Origin: Lautropia sp.
GTDB lineage: Bacteria > Pseudomonadota > Gammaproteobacteria > Burkholderiales > Burkholderiaceae_E
Direction of reading: 5' to 3'
DNA length: 64,000 bases
Assembly (NCBI GenBank): GCA_030530775.1
Contig: JAUMUG010000004.1
Coordinates: forward strand, 243,433-307,432
The notes beneath the pieces are model-generated. The model did no database searches, had not been told where the DNA came from, and saw only the letters and a list, made by a program, of their open reading frames with translations. Position numbers and translations under genes: made by a program. Positions 37,315 through 46,188 of the stretch are shown piece by piece. Every line of letters begins with the position of its first letter. Position 1 is the first letter of the stretch.

Positions 37315-37653
37315 TCAGATCTGGCGGCTGGCGAGCCGGCGCCATGGCGATTCGGCGAAATACGAGGCTTTCAGCACGATCGGATTGGCGCGTACGTTCA
37401 GCATGACCATACGGCCTGCTACACGTTCGATATCTCGCTGATGTGCGTGAAACCTCTGTATCGCATCGTCATCATAGAATGCCTCGGCATCCAGCGCTTT
37501 CAAGGCGTTCAGTTCCAGATGGAAGTGGTAGTACTGGCCATCGGCCGACACTGCGCTGAAATCGATGCCGTCCTCGCGCGTTTCGGGAGCGGTATAGGTC
37601 AAGCCGACGTGACGGTTCCAGTTGGGGCTGATTTTGTTCTCGTTCGTGCGCAT
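37315..37653 (-). CDS. Small hypothetical protein (possibly DUF1488-like)
   Basis: A 112-residue soluble protein with acidic and aromatic character (DGIDFSAVSADGQYYHFHLE). Composition and codon use look coding, and no other frame competes. The pattern of a short beta-rich protein with a C-terminal helix recalls DUF1488, but I cannot confirm it. No neighbours suggest a role; it stands alone between cls and the next methyltransferase. Confidence 0.5.
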   Translation of the reverse strand: MRTNENKISPNWNRHVGLTYTAPETREDGIDFSAVSADGQYYHFHLELNALKALDAEAFYDDDAIQRFHAHQRDIERVAGRMVMLNVRANPIVLKASYFAESPWRRLASRQI

Positions 37654-38025
37654 GGTGTTGATCTTTCAATCGAGTTCGATGGATGCCATGGGCCGGCTAC
37701 AGGCAGAAGGATTGCCGTGGCACTGGCTCCTCGGGACGCAGACTAACAAGGCAGGCCGTTGTGTGCCTGTCAAAGCCAGCCGTTGATCCAGCTGCCGTCA
37801 TCCGTTCAGCCGGCTCGTGCCGAAACGGTGACTTTCTTCCTCGTGATCGCCTTACCGAACGGTAGATTGCTGCGGACCGGTGACGGACGAGAAAGCGCCT
37901 GTTGCGAGGAACCGACGTGCTGTGCTGGACGTGCTTGCTTGGGCAAAGAGCTTCCGAAACGTCGTCAGAGGCGCTTGTATCCGTTTCCCATCGGCTGCTC
38001 ATTCACGTTTCGATGAGGTGTTTTC
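37654..38025. other. Intergenic stretch, promoters not resolved
   Basis: About 370 bases between two divergent genes. It should hold both promoters. No clear -35/-10 pair, terminator or repeat was recognised. Confidence 0.4.
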
Positions 38026-38844
38026 ATGAAGATCGTCAAGACGCTCGGCGTGGGGCTGCGGACAGCCAATCACTACGGGCCGCTCAATTGGGCGCGGGTC
38101 CAGTGGCAGCGGCGTCAATTCGTCAATGCGCGGGCGGCTCATTTGTTCCAGGGCGTATTCGGCAGTTTTGCCGAGGCCGTGGCGAGCGCACCGGATACGG
38201 CGCCGATCAGCTACGACAATCCGGTGTCGGCCAAAATGTATCTGGACCGGCTGTTCATCGATGATTACGACTATCCCGCGCTGTTCTGGATCGGCAAGTC
38301 ACTACATGAAGGTATGCGAACCGTGGCCGATGTCGGTGGGGCGGTCGGCATCAAGTATTTTGCCTTTCAGGACTGTCTGGACTATCCGGAGGATCTGATC
38401 TGGACGGTCATCGACATGCCGGCCGTGGTCGAAGAAGGACGTCGATTCAGCGCCTCGAAGCGGGGTGCTCATCGGCTTCGTTTCTCCGACCGGATCGAGG
38501 CCGCCGACGGAGCCGATGTGTTCTATGCCTCGGGCGCGCTGCAGTATCTGGAGCAGTCGCTGCCCGAAATCCTGGCCGGTTGTCACCAGCGTCCGCGCCG
38601 CTTGGTGATCAACACCACGCCGATTCACGACCGCTTCGCTTTTTTCACGCTCAACAGCATCGGCACGGCATATTGCGGTTATCGGGTCGAGGCGCGCGAC
38701 AGCTTCATCGCTGGCGTCGAGGCGCAGGGCTATCGTCTGCGTGATCAATGGAAGAATGTCGGCAAGCGCATGCAGATCATCGGTCGTCCCGCCCACAGTC
38801 TCGACAGCTACAGCGGTTTCTGTTTCGATCGGCTCGACGACTGA
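38026..38844 (+). CDS. Putative methyltransferase, TIGR04325 family
   Basis: A 272-residue protein whose core matches the TIGR04325 (LIC12133-like) group as I remember it: VADVGGAVGIKYFAFQDCLDYPED, then LIWTVIDMPAVVEEGRRF and ADVFYASGALQYLEQSLPEIL near residues 100-190. Members often occur in polysaccharide or lipopolysaccharide clusters, where they may methylate sugars. No such cluster is visible here, so its substrate is unknown. The ribosome site before the ATG is weak (GAGGTG, about 10 bases away). Confidence 0.75.
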   Translation: MKIVKTLGVGLRTANHYGPLNWARVQWQRRQFVNARAAHLFQGVFGSFAEAVASAPDTAPISYDNPVSAKMYLDRLFIDDYDYPALFWIGKSLHEGMRTVADVGGAVGIKYFAFQDCLDYPEDLIWTVIDMPAVVEEGRRFSASKRGAHRLRFSDRIEAADGADVFYASGALQYLEQSLPEILAGCHQRPRRLVINTTPIHDRFAFFTLNSIGTAYCGYRVEARDSFIAGVEAQGYRLRDQWKNVGKRMQIIGRPAHSLDSYSGFCFDRLDD

Positions 38845-39137
38845 ATACCCCCGGAGGGCGGGAGGGAAAGGTGGGGCCGTGCGGCACGGAAAGCGTCTTG
38901 CCGAACGGACGGATCAGGGCGGCCCGCGCCGAGCGCACAGACCAGGTGCGGGAGGGCACCCCGGCAAGAATCCGCTGACCGGACATGGAAAACCTGATGC
39001 GGCACGGGGCGGTATGAGGTTACGGGATGCATGGCAGGCATCCCGCAGGTGCAATCCCTCGTGGGGCTTCGACCCCCGGCAGGTGGGTCGCATCCATATC
39101 GAAGTCCGCCAAGGGGCTGCGGGTGCGTGTGTGATGA

Positions 39138-40484
39138 TCAGTACACACCCTGGGCCAGCATGGCATCGGCCACTTTCACGAAGCCGGCGATGTTGGCACC
39201 ATCCACATAGTTGATGCGGCCGTCTTCCTGTCGACCGTAGCGGACGCAGTTCTCATGAATGTCCTTCATGATGCCCTGCAGGCGCTGGTCGACCTCCTCG
39301 GCGGTCCAGCTCAGACGGATGGAGTTCTGGCTCATTTCCAGACCCGAAACCGCCACGCCACCGGCATTGCTGGCCTTGCCTGGTGCGTACAGAATCTTGG
39401 CATGCTGGAATATGTCGATGGCGTCGAGCGTGGTCGGCATGTTGGCACCCTCGGCCACGGCCTGCACGCCATTGGCCACCAGACGTTTGGCATCTTCGGC
39501 ATACAGCTCGTTCTGGGTGGCGCAGGGCAGCGCGATGTCGGCTGGAACATGCCAGGGTGTGCGGCCTTTCTCGAATTTCAGACCGCGTTCCTGCGCAAAG
39601 TCCGACAAACGACCGCGCTCGACGTTCTTCAGGTGAAGGATGGCGTCGATCTGTTCCTTGGTCAGGCCGGATTCGTGCACCAGGGTGCCGTCCGAGTCGG
39701 ACATGGTTACGACGCGGGCGCCCAGTTCGAGCGATTTCAGCGCGGCGTACTGGGCCACATTGCCCGAACCCGAGATCGAGACACGCTGATTGTGGAAGTC
39801 CTGCTTGATGCGGGACAGCATTTCCTGTGCGAAATAGACGGTGCCGTAGCCGGTGGCTTCGGGGCGCATCAGGCTGCCGCCGAAAGACAGCCCCTTGCCG
39901 GTGAACACGCCGCTGGCATGATTGTTGGCCAGCTTTTTGTACATGCCGACCATGAAGCCGACTTCCCGTGCACCGACGCCGATATCGCCGGCCGGCACAT
40001 CGAGGTCCGCACCGATGTGACGGTAAAGCTCCATCACCAGTGCCTGGCAGAAGCGCATTACTTCGCCATCGCTCTTGCCCTTCGGATCGAAGTCGGAGCC
40101 GCCTTTGCCACCTCCCATGGGCAGGGTGGTCAGGGCGTTCTTGAAAGTCTGCTCGAAGGCGAGGAACTTCAGGATCGAGACATTGACCGAGGGGTGGAAG
40201 CGCATGCCGCCCTTGTAGGGGCCGATGGCGGCATTGTGCTGGATGCGCCAGGCGCGGTTGATGCGGACCTGGCCCTGATCGTCGACCCAGCTGACGCGGA
40301 ACTGGATGATGCGGTCGGCTTCGACCAGACGTTCCAGCAAGCCGTACTCGCCATAGGAGGGATTCTGCTCGATGAAAGGCCAGAGGCTGTGCATGACTTC
40401 GTGAACGGCCTGCAGGAACTCGCTGTGATGCGGATCCCGTTTCTTGAGCCTGTTCAGAAAGTCGTCGATGTTGCGGTACTTCAA
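39138..40484 (-). CDS. gdhA: NADP-specific glutamate dehydrogenase
   Basis: A 448-residue hexameric-type enzyme that aminates 2-oxoglutarate with ammonia and NADPH. It is close to E. coli GdhA along its length: GPYKGGMRFHPSVN, PMGGGKGGSDFDPKG (catalytic Lys region), PAGDIGVGAREVGF, VSGSGNVAQ-type Rossmann loop (here SISGSGNVAQYA) and the end KVADAMLAQGVY. The start is TTG at 40484, nine bases after GGAGG; this agrees with the family length of 447. A hairpin at 39023-39045 (8-bp stem) lies about 90 bases behind the stop and may end the transcript. Confidence 0.96.
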   Translation of the reverse strand: MKYRNIDDFLNRLKKRDPHHSEFLQAVHEVMHSLWPFIEQNPSYGEYGLLERLVEADRIIQFRVSWVDDQGQVRINRAWRIQHNAAIGPYKGGMRFHPSVNVSILKFLAFEQTFKNALTTLPMGGGKGGSDFDPKGKSDGEVMRFCQALVMELYRHIGADLDVPAGDIGVGAREVGFMVGMYKKLANNHASGVFTGKGLSFGGSLMRPEATGYGTVYFAQEMLSRIKQDFHNQRVSISGSGNVAQYAALKSLELGARVVTMSDSDGTLVHESGLTKEQIDAILHLKNVERGRLSDFAQERGLKFEKGRTPWHVPADIALPCATQNELYAEDAKRLVANGVQAVAEGANMPTTLDAIDIFQHAKILYAPGKASNAGGVAVSGLEMSQNSIRLSWTAEEVDQRLQGIMKDIHENCVRYGRQEDGRINYVDGANIAGFVKVADAMLAQGVY

Positions 40485-40945
40485 GATGGGTTGCCTCCGA
40501 TGAGAAGAACATTGGGCATGGGCGGATGCCGCGGACGATTCTAATACATGCGTGGAATTCAGCCGCTCGAAACGTGAAATCTCTGCTTTGTTTCGGGTTG
40601 GTTTGCGCAGTGTCTTCCCTGGTTCATCGATCGTTCCGTGCAGTGGGCCGGGCAATATGGTGATGGCCATATGTTTTGCACCGGTGCAAGTATGTTTGTC
40701 GACCATGGTTGTTTGCCGATGGTGTCCGGCGTCCGGAATCCGCCGCCCACGCCCATGGGCCGCTGGCGGCTTGTGCTAATGTGTGACCGCCGTGACACGC
40801 CCCGGGCTCTGCCAGCACCGGGTTGCGGCAGTCGGCTCCGACGCCTCGTGTCCATTCGACCGGTCATCCGTTTCCCGGCGGTCGGTCGGGCGTTGCCGGC
40901 CGATCCCATCATCATCAGACCGATTCAGACAAGAGGACAGACGCC
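40485..40945. other. Divergent promoter region between gdhA and the NhaC antiporter gene
   Basis: These 461 bases separate two divergent genes. A perfect 14-bp palindrome lies at 40676-40689, and ATATGG and CCATAT form a second small inverted repeat just before it (about 40656-40673). The -10/-35 elements could not be assigned. Confidence 0.5.
40676..40689. promoter_or_regulatory. Perfect 14-bp palindrome, operator candidate
   Basis: TTGCACCGGTGCAA reads the same on both strands. It sits between divergent gdhA and nhaC-like genes, 192 bases from the gdhA start and 257 from the other. It lacks the 5-base centre of an NtrC box, so a LacI-, TetR- or GntR-type regulator is more likely. Confidence 0.5.
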
Positions 40946-42328
40946 GTGTTCGGTTCCAAAGCGCTCCTGGACGTTACCAGGGCAGAGGCATTCATCGTCG
41001 TAACCCTGATGGTGGCACTGATGGGCTACACCATCATTGCACTGGAATGGCTGCCTCACATGTCGATCCTGATCGCCATCATCGGGCTGCTGGTCTACGG
41101 CATGCTCCGGGGGGCCAGGTTCCGCGACATGCAGGTCGGTATGGTCAGCGGCGTCGGGCAGGGTATGGGCGCCATCTACTTGTTCTTCTTCATAGGCCTG
41201 CTGATCTGCGCACTGATGATCAGTGGTGCGCTGCCGACGTTGATGTATTACGGTTTCGGGCTGATTTCAGCCAAGTATTTCTACCTGTCGGCTTTCGTGC
41301 TGTCCTCGCTGATCGGGGTGGCGCTGGGCACCAGTCTGACCTCCTGTGCCACCGTCGGCGTGGCCTTCATGGGCATGGGTGAGGCTTTCCATGCCAACCC
41401 GGCCATGACTGCCGGCGCGGTGGTTTCCGGTGCGTTCTTCGGTGACAAGATGTCGCCATTGTCCGATACCACCGGAATTGCGGCTTCGATCGTCGGCATC
41501 GATCTGTTCGAGCACATCAGGAACATGGCCTATACCACCATTCCCGCCTGGCTGATCAGTGCGGCACTGTTTCTGTGGATGATGCCGGAAGTCGGTGCCG
41601 ACAGTCTGGAGCGGGTGACGGTGTTTCGTGAGCAGCTGGCCGGCTCGGGGCTGATCCACGGCTATGCGCTGCTGCCTTTCGGACTGATGCTGGTGCTGGC
41701 GATGCGACGGGTGCCGGCCATCGTGGTGATGATGGCCACGATCGCACTGGCCCTGGTGGTCACGTACCTGCACAGCTCGCCGAGTCTGGTGGAACTGGGT
41801 GCGTGGTTCTACGGCGGGCCCGAGTTCGGAGAGAACCCGGATGAGATCGCCAAGCTGATTTCTCGGGGTGGTATCGAAAGCATGTTTTTCACTCAGGTCA
41901 TCGTCATTCTGGGCCTGAGTCTGGGAGGGCTGCTGTTCGTACTGGGCGTCATTCCGGTCCTGCTGGACAGTATGCGCCATTTTCTGAGCAATGCCGGACG
42001 GGCATCCTTCAGTGTGGCCAGCACCGCCGTCGGCGTCAACGTGCTGGTCGGCGAGCAGTATCTGAGCATTCTGCTCACCGGCGAAACCTTCAAGCCGATC
42101 TACGAAAGGCTGCGCCTGCATCCGCGCAATCTGTCGCGTACCCTCGAAGATGCCGGCACCGTCATCAATCCGCTGGTGCCCTGGAGCGTCTGCGGGGTGT
42201 TCATCAGTCAGGTGCTGGGTGTGCCGGTGATGGCCTATCTGCCTTTCACTTTTTTCTGCTACCTGTGTCTGATCCTGACGCTGCTGTTCGGTTGGAGCGG
42301 TCTGACGCTGAGCTGGCGTGACGACTGA
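40946..42328 (+). CDS. nhaC: Na+/H+ antiporter, NhaC family (copy 1)
   Basis: A 460-residue inner-membrane protein with about 11-12 helices. The NhaC motif GAFFGDKMSPLSDTTGIAASIVG lies near residues 165-187, and GTSLTSCATVGVAFMGMG precedes it. The later LVGEQYLSILLTGETF and LEDAGTVINPLVPWSVCGVF are also family marks. The start is GTG at 40946 behind AAGAGG. It exchanges sodium or a related solute for protons; some members are amino-acid or organic-acid exchangers. It is only moderately similar to the second NhaC in this window (50678-52174). Confidence 0.9.
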   Translation: MFGSKALLDVTRAEAFIVVTLMVALMGYTIIALEWLPHMSILIAIIGLLVYGMLRGARFRDMQVGMVSGVGQGMGAIYLFFFIGLLICALMISGALPTLMYYGFGLISAKYFYLSAFVLSSLIGVALGTSLTSCATVGVAFMGMGEAFHANPAMTAGAVVSGAFFGDKMSPLSDTTGIAASIVGIDLFEHIRNMAYTTIPAWLISAALFLWMMPEVGADSLERVTVFREQLAGSGLIHGYALLPFGLMLVLAMRRVPAIVVMMATIALALVVTYLHSSPSLVELGAWFYGGPEFGENPDEIAKLISRGGIESMFFTQVIVILGLSLGGLLFVLGVIPVLLDSMRHFLSNAGRASFSVASTAVGVNVLVGEQYLSILLTGETFKPIYERLRLHPRNLSRTLEDAGTVINPLVPWSVCGVFISQVLGVPVMAYLPFTFFCYLCLILTLLFGWSGLTLSWRDD

Positions 42329-42610
42329 TCTCGAGGACGTCCCGCCATGGCGGCAGGCGTTCGTGCTCGCCCTCCCGCGGCTCATGGACACGGTCCCGCT
42401 CGCGTCGTCCCGGTCTGCACCGGGTCATGGTCGCCACCGTCGTCAATGGAGACCGACGGCAGGCATGATCGGTCCGGATGTGGCTGCGTCTGGCCGCTGT
42501 CGTTTTGGAATACGCGTCGCACGCAGCAGCGCTACACTGTGAGCGAGGCGGGCCGATGTCGTCGGTAGACGGGCCGGCCCGCGAGCACGAGACCCAACCA
42601 AGGAAACGTC

Positions 42611-43411
42611 ATGAGCCAAACACCATATGTGCCGCCCGAAGTCTGGACCTGGGACAGTCAGAATGGGGGCCGATTCGCGGCGGTGAACCGTCCGACAGCG
42701 GGTGCCACCTTCAAGCAGACGCTGCCGGTCGGCGAAAAGCCGTTGCAGCTGTATTCGCGGGGCACACCCAACGGCATGAAAGTCACCATCATGCTCGAAG
42801 AGCTGCTGGAACGTGGCATCGAGGGCGCAGCCTATGATCTCTATCTGATCGACATCATGAAGGGAGATCAGTTCGGCAGCGGTTTCGTCGCCATCAATCC
42901 GAACTCGAAGATTCCGGCCATGCTCGACCGAAGCGGCGACAAGCCGATCCGTGTCTTCGAGTCGGGTTCGATTCTGCTCTATCTGGCCGAGAAATTCGGC
43001 GCCTTCATCCCCGAAGACATCGTCGGTCGCACCGAATGCCTGTCGTGGCTGTTCTGGCAGATGGGCAGCGCACCTTTCCTGGGTGGCGGTTTCGGTCATT
43101 TCTATGCCTACGCCCCCGAAAAGTACGAGTACCCCATCAACCGCTATGCAATGGAAAGCAAGCGTCAGCTCGACCTGCTGGACAAATTGCTGGCCGAACA
43201 GGCGTACATCGCCGGCGATGTCTACACCATTGCCGATATGGCCATCTGGCCCTGGTATGGACGGCTGGTGCAGGGGGAACTGTACGGTGCCGCTAAGTTT
43301 CTGGACGTGCAATCTTATCGTCACCTGATACGCTGGGCTGAAGGCATTGCTGCCAGACCCGGCGTGAAGCGCGGGGTCGAGGCAGAACACAAGTCGCTGT
43401 CCACCAGCTGA
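42611..43411 (+). CDS. yghU: Glutathione-dependent disulfide-bond oxidoreductase, YghU-like
   Basis: A 266-residue GST-fold protein of the Nu class. The N-terminal extension before the thioredoxin domain, the active-site stretch YSRGTPNGMKVTIMLEEL (near residues 48-65), NPNSKIPAML and FESGSILLYLAEK are typical of YghU and YfcG. These enzymes reduce disulfides using glutathione. A good ribosome site (AAGGAAA) precedes the ATG at 42611. Confidence 0.9.
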   Translation: MSQTPYVPPEVWTWDSQNGGRFAAVNRPTAGATFKQTLPVGEKPLQLYSRGTPNGMKVTIMLEELLERGIEGAAYDLYLIDIMKGDQFGSGFVAINPNSKIPAMLDRSGDKPIRVFESGSILLYLAEKFGAFIPEDIVGRTECLSWLFWQMGSAPFLGGGFGHFYAYAPEKYEYPINRYAMESKRQLDLLDKLLAEQAYIAGDVYTIADMAIWPWYGRLVQGELYGAAKFLDVQSYRHLIRWAEGIAARPGVKRGVEAEHKSLSTS

Positions 43412-43555
43412 ATACTGATGGGGTGTCGACACTCGTCACGGGCCGTTGATGCCGGTCGGATTCGCCATGAGGCCTGCCCAAAAGGCGATGATGCACGGCC
43501 CGGGAATCTTTTGATCGGGAGCTGATGGCCGGCGGTGGCCGGCCGCTGTGATGCC

Positions 43556-44023
43556 ATGATGCGATCGCTCGAGTTGAAAATTCCGCCACCCCTCGTCTTT
43601 TTGCTGGCGGGGCTCATCATGTACGGGCTGCGCGGGCTGGTGCCCGCAGCCACCTGGTCGGTGCCGGGGCGGGTCTACATCGCGCTGTTCATGCTGGCCT
43701 GGGGTTGCCTGATCGGTGCGCTGGGCCTCGCGGCCTTTCATGCGCACCGTACCAGTTACAGCCCCAAAGTGCTGGACAGGACCAACATTCTCGTCACGCG
43801 CGGCATCTACCGTCAGACCCGCAACCCGATGTATCTCGGCCTGCTGTTCGTGTTGATCGGCTGGGCCGTCTATCTGTCCAACTTCGTGTCGCTGCTCGGA
43901 CTACCGCTGTTCGTCTGGTACATGAACCGCTTTCAGATCGAGCCCGAAGAACGGGCTCTGGAAGCCAAGTTCGGCAACGCCTACTTCTTTTACGTCGCCA
44001 CCGTCAAGCGTTGGTTGTTCTGA
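43556..44023 (+). CDS. Isoprenylcysteine methyltransferase-like (ICMT/PEMT) membrane protein
   Basis: A 155-residue integral membrane protein with about four helices. The SAM-binding segment GIYRQTRNPMYLGLLFVLIGWAV and the ending RFQIEPEERALEAKFGNAY are hallmarks of the ICMT/PEMT superfamily. Bacterial members methylate unknown substrates. ATG codons at 43535, 43556 and 43559 are possible; 43556 gives the usual MRSLELKIPPP beginning. Confidence 0.85.
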   Translation: MMRSLELKIPPPLVFLLAGLIMYGLRGLVPAATWSVPGRVYIALFMLAWGCLIGALGLAAFHAHRTSYSPKVLDRTNILVTRGIYRQTRNPMYLGLLFVLIGWAVYLSNFVSLLGLPLFVWYMNRFQIEPEERALEAKFGNAYFFYVATVKRWLF

Positions 44024-44338
44024 TGGGGCAGCGGGTCTGTACCGACCGGCGCAGCTGGCCCGGGTCCTGTGCCGGGTCGGTGTACCCAGGTCCGGGTTGG
44101 TTCTTGGCAGGGGGACCGTGGAGCGGGGCTTGCGCGCGGATCGGAACCGGACGTGCCGGCTCGGCCATACCGCCAACCGTGTCGGGACCGGGTTTTCCAG
44201 GGAGACGGTGCTGGACCCGGTGGCCGCCTTCGTTTGGCAACGCGGCTTTGCCATACCGGTGTTCGGGGAAGAGTATGCGTTCAATCGAACATGCAGTGCA
44301 GCATTTATTTGTACTTTCAATGAGTGCAACCGAAAAGC
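44024..44338 (+). other. Upstream region before the nirK promoter
   Basis: The first half is GC-rich like the surroundings. From about 44270 on it becomes distinctly AT-rich, leading into the FNR-type boxes. No gene is seen. Confidence 0.5.
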
Positions 44339-44352
44339 TTGATCCAGATTAA
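44339..44352 (+). promoter_or_regulatory. Upstream FNR/DNR-type box
   Basis: TTGATCCAGATTAA matches the FNR consensus TTGAT-N4-ATCAA with one change. Its centre is 61 bases before the second box, about 102 bases before the presumed nirK transcription start. Confidence 0.5.
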
Positions 44353-44399
44353 TCCCGACTCATTTACTTTGGTAGCGAATAGGGCTTGCTTGACTGAAA

Positions 44400-44441
44400 T
44401 TGACTCTTGTCAATTGAGGTTTTTTCACGGTCGGATAGATT
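44400..44441 (+). promoter_or_regulatory. nirK promoter: FNR/DNR-type box and -10 element
   Basis: TTGACTCTTGTCAA (44400-44413) is a perfect TTGAC-N4-GTCAA palindrome of the FNR/DNR/NNR class. A -10-like TAGATT lies at 44436-44441. With a start near 44448 the box is centred at about -41.5, the exact geometry of class II FNR activation. This points to expression of nirK under low oxygen or with nitric oxide. A leader of about 210 bases would follow. Confidence 0.7.
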
Positions 44442-44657
44442 GACCAAAGAGGTTTGCCAGTGATGGTGAAGCCATTGGAGGCCTCTGAACGAGTTTGCCT
44501 GTCGTCCCTGCGTCGTCTGTGCCGTCATCCGCCGGCAGGGGTGGATGGGCGCCGGTGCCGGGGGCCAGCAGCGGACGCGCCTGCCGGCTGGTCGCGCCGG
44601 TTCGGTTCAGGCCCACTCATTCAGAGGCTTCCGTTACCAGAGAGAGGAAAAACAGAA

Positions 44658-45806
44658 ATGAACATCACGGTTATGCGCAAGTCCATTCTGTGCACGGCTG
44701 TCGGTCTGTGCATGATGGGCACGTCGGCCTTTGCGGCGGATCCGGCCACTTCCACCACAGGGGGGTTGCCCGGCTATGAAGTGATCAAGGCACCTGCCGG
44801 TATCGACAAGCTGGAGCGCGTCAAGCAGAAGCTGGTGGTACCGCCGAATGTGCCGGAGCACAGCCTCGAGTCACCGGCCGCACCGCGTGTGGTGCAGGTC
44901 GAAATGTTCATTGAAGAGAAAGAAATCGAGGTCGAGCCCGGTGTCTTCATGTGGGCCTTCGCCTTCAATGGCTCCGTTCCCGGCCCGATGATCATCGTCC
45001 ACGAAGGCGATTATGTCGAGTTGACGCTGAAGAACCTGTCGAAGAACGAGTTGGTTCACAACATCGACTTCCACGCTTCGACCGGTGCGCTGGGCGCAGG
45101 TGAGTTGACTCACGTGCAGCCGGGCCAGGAAGTGGTCGTCCGCTGGAAAGCCACCAAGCCGGGCACGTTCGTCTATCACTGCGCACCCGGCGGCCCGATG
45201 ATTCCGTGGCACGTCGTGCACGGCATGAACGGTGCCATCACCGTGCTGCCGAAAGGGGGCCTGAAGGACAAGAACGGCAAGCCGATCAAATATGACCGTG
45301 CCTATTACGTCGGCGAACAGGATTTCTACCTGCCCAAGGATGAGGAAGGCAACTACAAGCGTTACAAGAGCGCCGGCGAGTCGATGGCCGACGACAAGGA
45401 AGTCATGGACAAGCTGATCCCGTCGCATGTGGTGTTCGGTGATCGCAAGGGGGCCTACACCGGCGAAAACGCGATGACCGCCAAGGTCGGCGAAACGGTG
45501 ATGATCTATCATTCGCAGGCCAACCGTCAGTCCTATCCGCATCTGATCGGTGGTCACGGCGATTATGTCTGGGAGCGCGGCAATCTGGCCGATGCACCGG
45601 CACAGGATCTGGAAACCTGGGTGATCGCGGCTGGATCGACGGGGGCGTCGATGTACACTTTCAAGCAACCGGGCGTGTATGTGTACCTGAGCCATAACTT
45701 GATCGAAGCGCTGAACCTCGGTGCACTGGCGCAGATCAAGGTCGACGGCAAGTGGGACAACGACCTGATGGAGCAGACCGTGGCTCCGCGGGCGTTCAAA
45801 GAGTGA
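44658..45806 (+). CDS. nirK: Copper-containing nitrite reductase (class I NirK)
   Basis: A 382-residue periplasmic enzyme that reduces nitrite to nitric oxide in denitrification. A Sec-type signal peptide ends near TSAFA (residue 26). Type 1 copper ligands are His134, Cys175, His185 and Met190; type 2 ligands are His139, His174 and His346. The catalytic Asp137 (HNID) and His300 (GGHGD) are also present, so all key residues are intact. The segment CAPGGPMIPWHVVHGMNG places it with class I rather than AniA-like enzymes. AGAGGA precedes the ATG. In-frame codons back to 44454 are leader, not gene. No heme c or extra cupredoxin domain is attached. Confidence 0.97.
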   Translation: MNITVMRKSILCTAVGLCMMGTSAFAADPATSTTGGLPGYEVIKAPAGIDKLERVKQKLVVPPNVPEHSLESPAAPRVVQVEMFIEEKEIEVEPGVFMWAFAFNGSVPGPMIIVHEGDYVELTLKNLSKNELVHNIDFHASTGALGAGELTHVQPGQEVVVRWKATKPGTFVYHCAPGGPMIPWHVVHGMNGAITVLPKGGLKDKNGKPIKYDRAYYVGEQDFYLPKDEEGNYKRYKSAGESMADDKEVMDKLIPSHVVFGDRKGAYTGENAMTAKVGETVMIYHSQANRQSYPHLIGGHGDYVWERGNLADAPAQDLETWVIAAGSTGASMYTFKQPGVYVYLSHNLIEALNLGALAQIKVDGKWDNDLMEQTVAPRAFKE

Positions 45807-45823
45807 TGAGCACCTGATCCGGT

Positions 45824-45854
45824 CGCCGACGGTTTTTCGAGGTGGCCGTCGGCG
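45824..45854 (+). terminator. Hairpin behind nirK
   Basis: A 9-bp perfect stem (45824-45832 with 45846-45854) around a 13-base loop begins 18 bases after the nirK stop. There is no T-run after it; the loop itself contains TTTTT. It could be a partial terminator or an RNA end-protector. Confidence 0.4.
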
Positions 45855-46188
45855 GGCGGCCCCGACGCAGCGGGACACGCTGGATCGAGAGCGTTTTACG
45901 GTGCGTCCGGGGTCATGAATATGGATGAAGGGGGTCGGTTGGAAGGTTTGGCCAGGATGAGTGATGGGCCGGCAGGTGGGGGAGCAGACCGAAAGAAAAA
46001 GGCTCGTGCGAAAGCTCGAAACGTATGTTGCAGCGTACGGCGGTCCGCGGTGTGCAGTCTCGACATTTTCGTGTGACACATTGGCTTTTCGTGAGCGCTG
46101 CGACACAGGCCTGTTCCGAAGAAGATACTGAACGGGGTGTTTGATTCCTGCGGCAGCAGGTTGACGAGGGGGATACGAGAGGGGATTT
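45855..46188 (+). other. Intergenic stretch between nirK and the SCO gene
   Basis: About 330 bases. I searched by eye for a second FNR-type box and found none. A promoter for the SCO gene could lie here but is not clear. Confidence 0.4.

Noticed and set aside
39255..40544. 429-codon plus-strand frame opposite gdhA
   Set aside because: Antisense shadow; gdhA matches its family along its full length.
40676..40689. NtrC binding site near gdhA
   Set aside because: The NtrC consensus has TGCACC and GGTGCA separated by five bases; here they abut.
44454..44657. N-terminal extension of NirK from TTG 44454
   Set aside because: The translated segment is Arg/Pro-rich and would bury the signal peptide; the ATG at 44658 has a good ribosome site.
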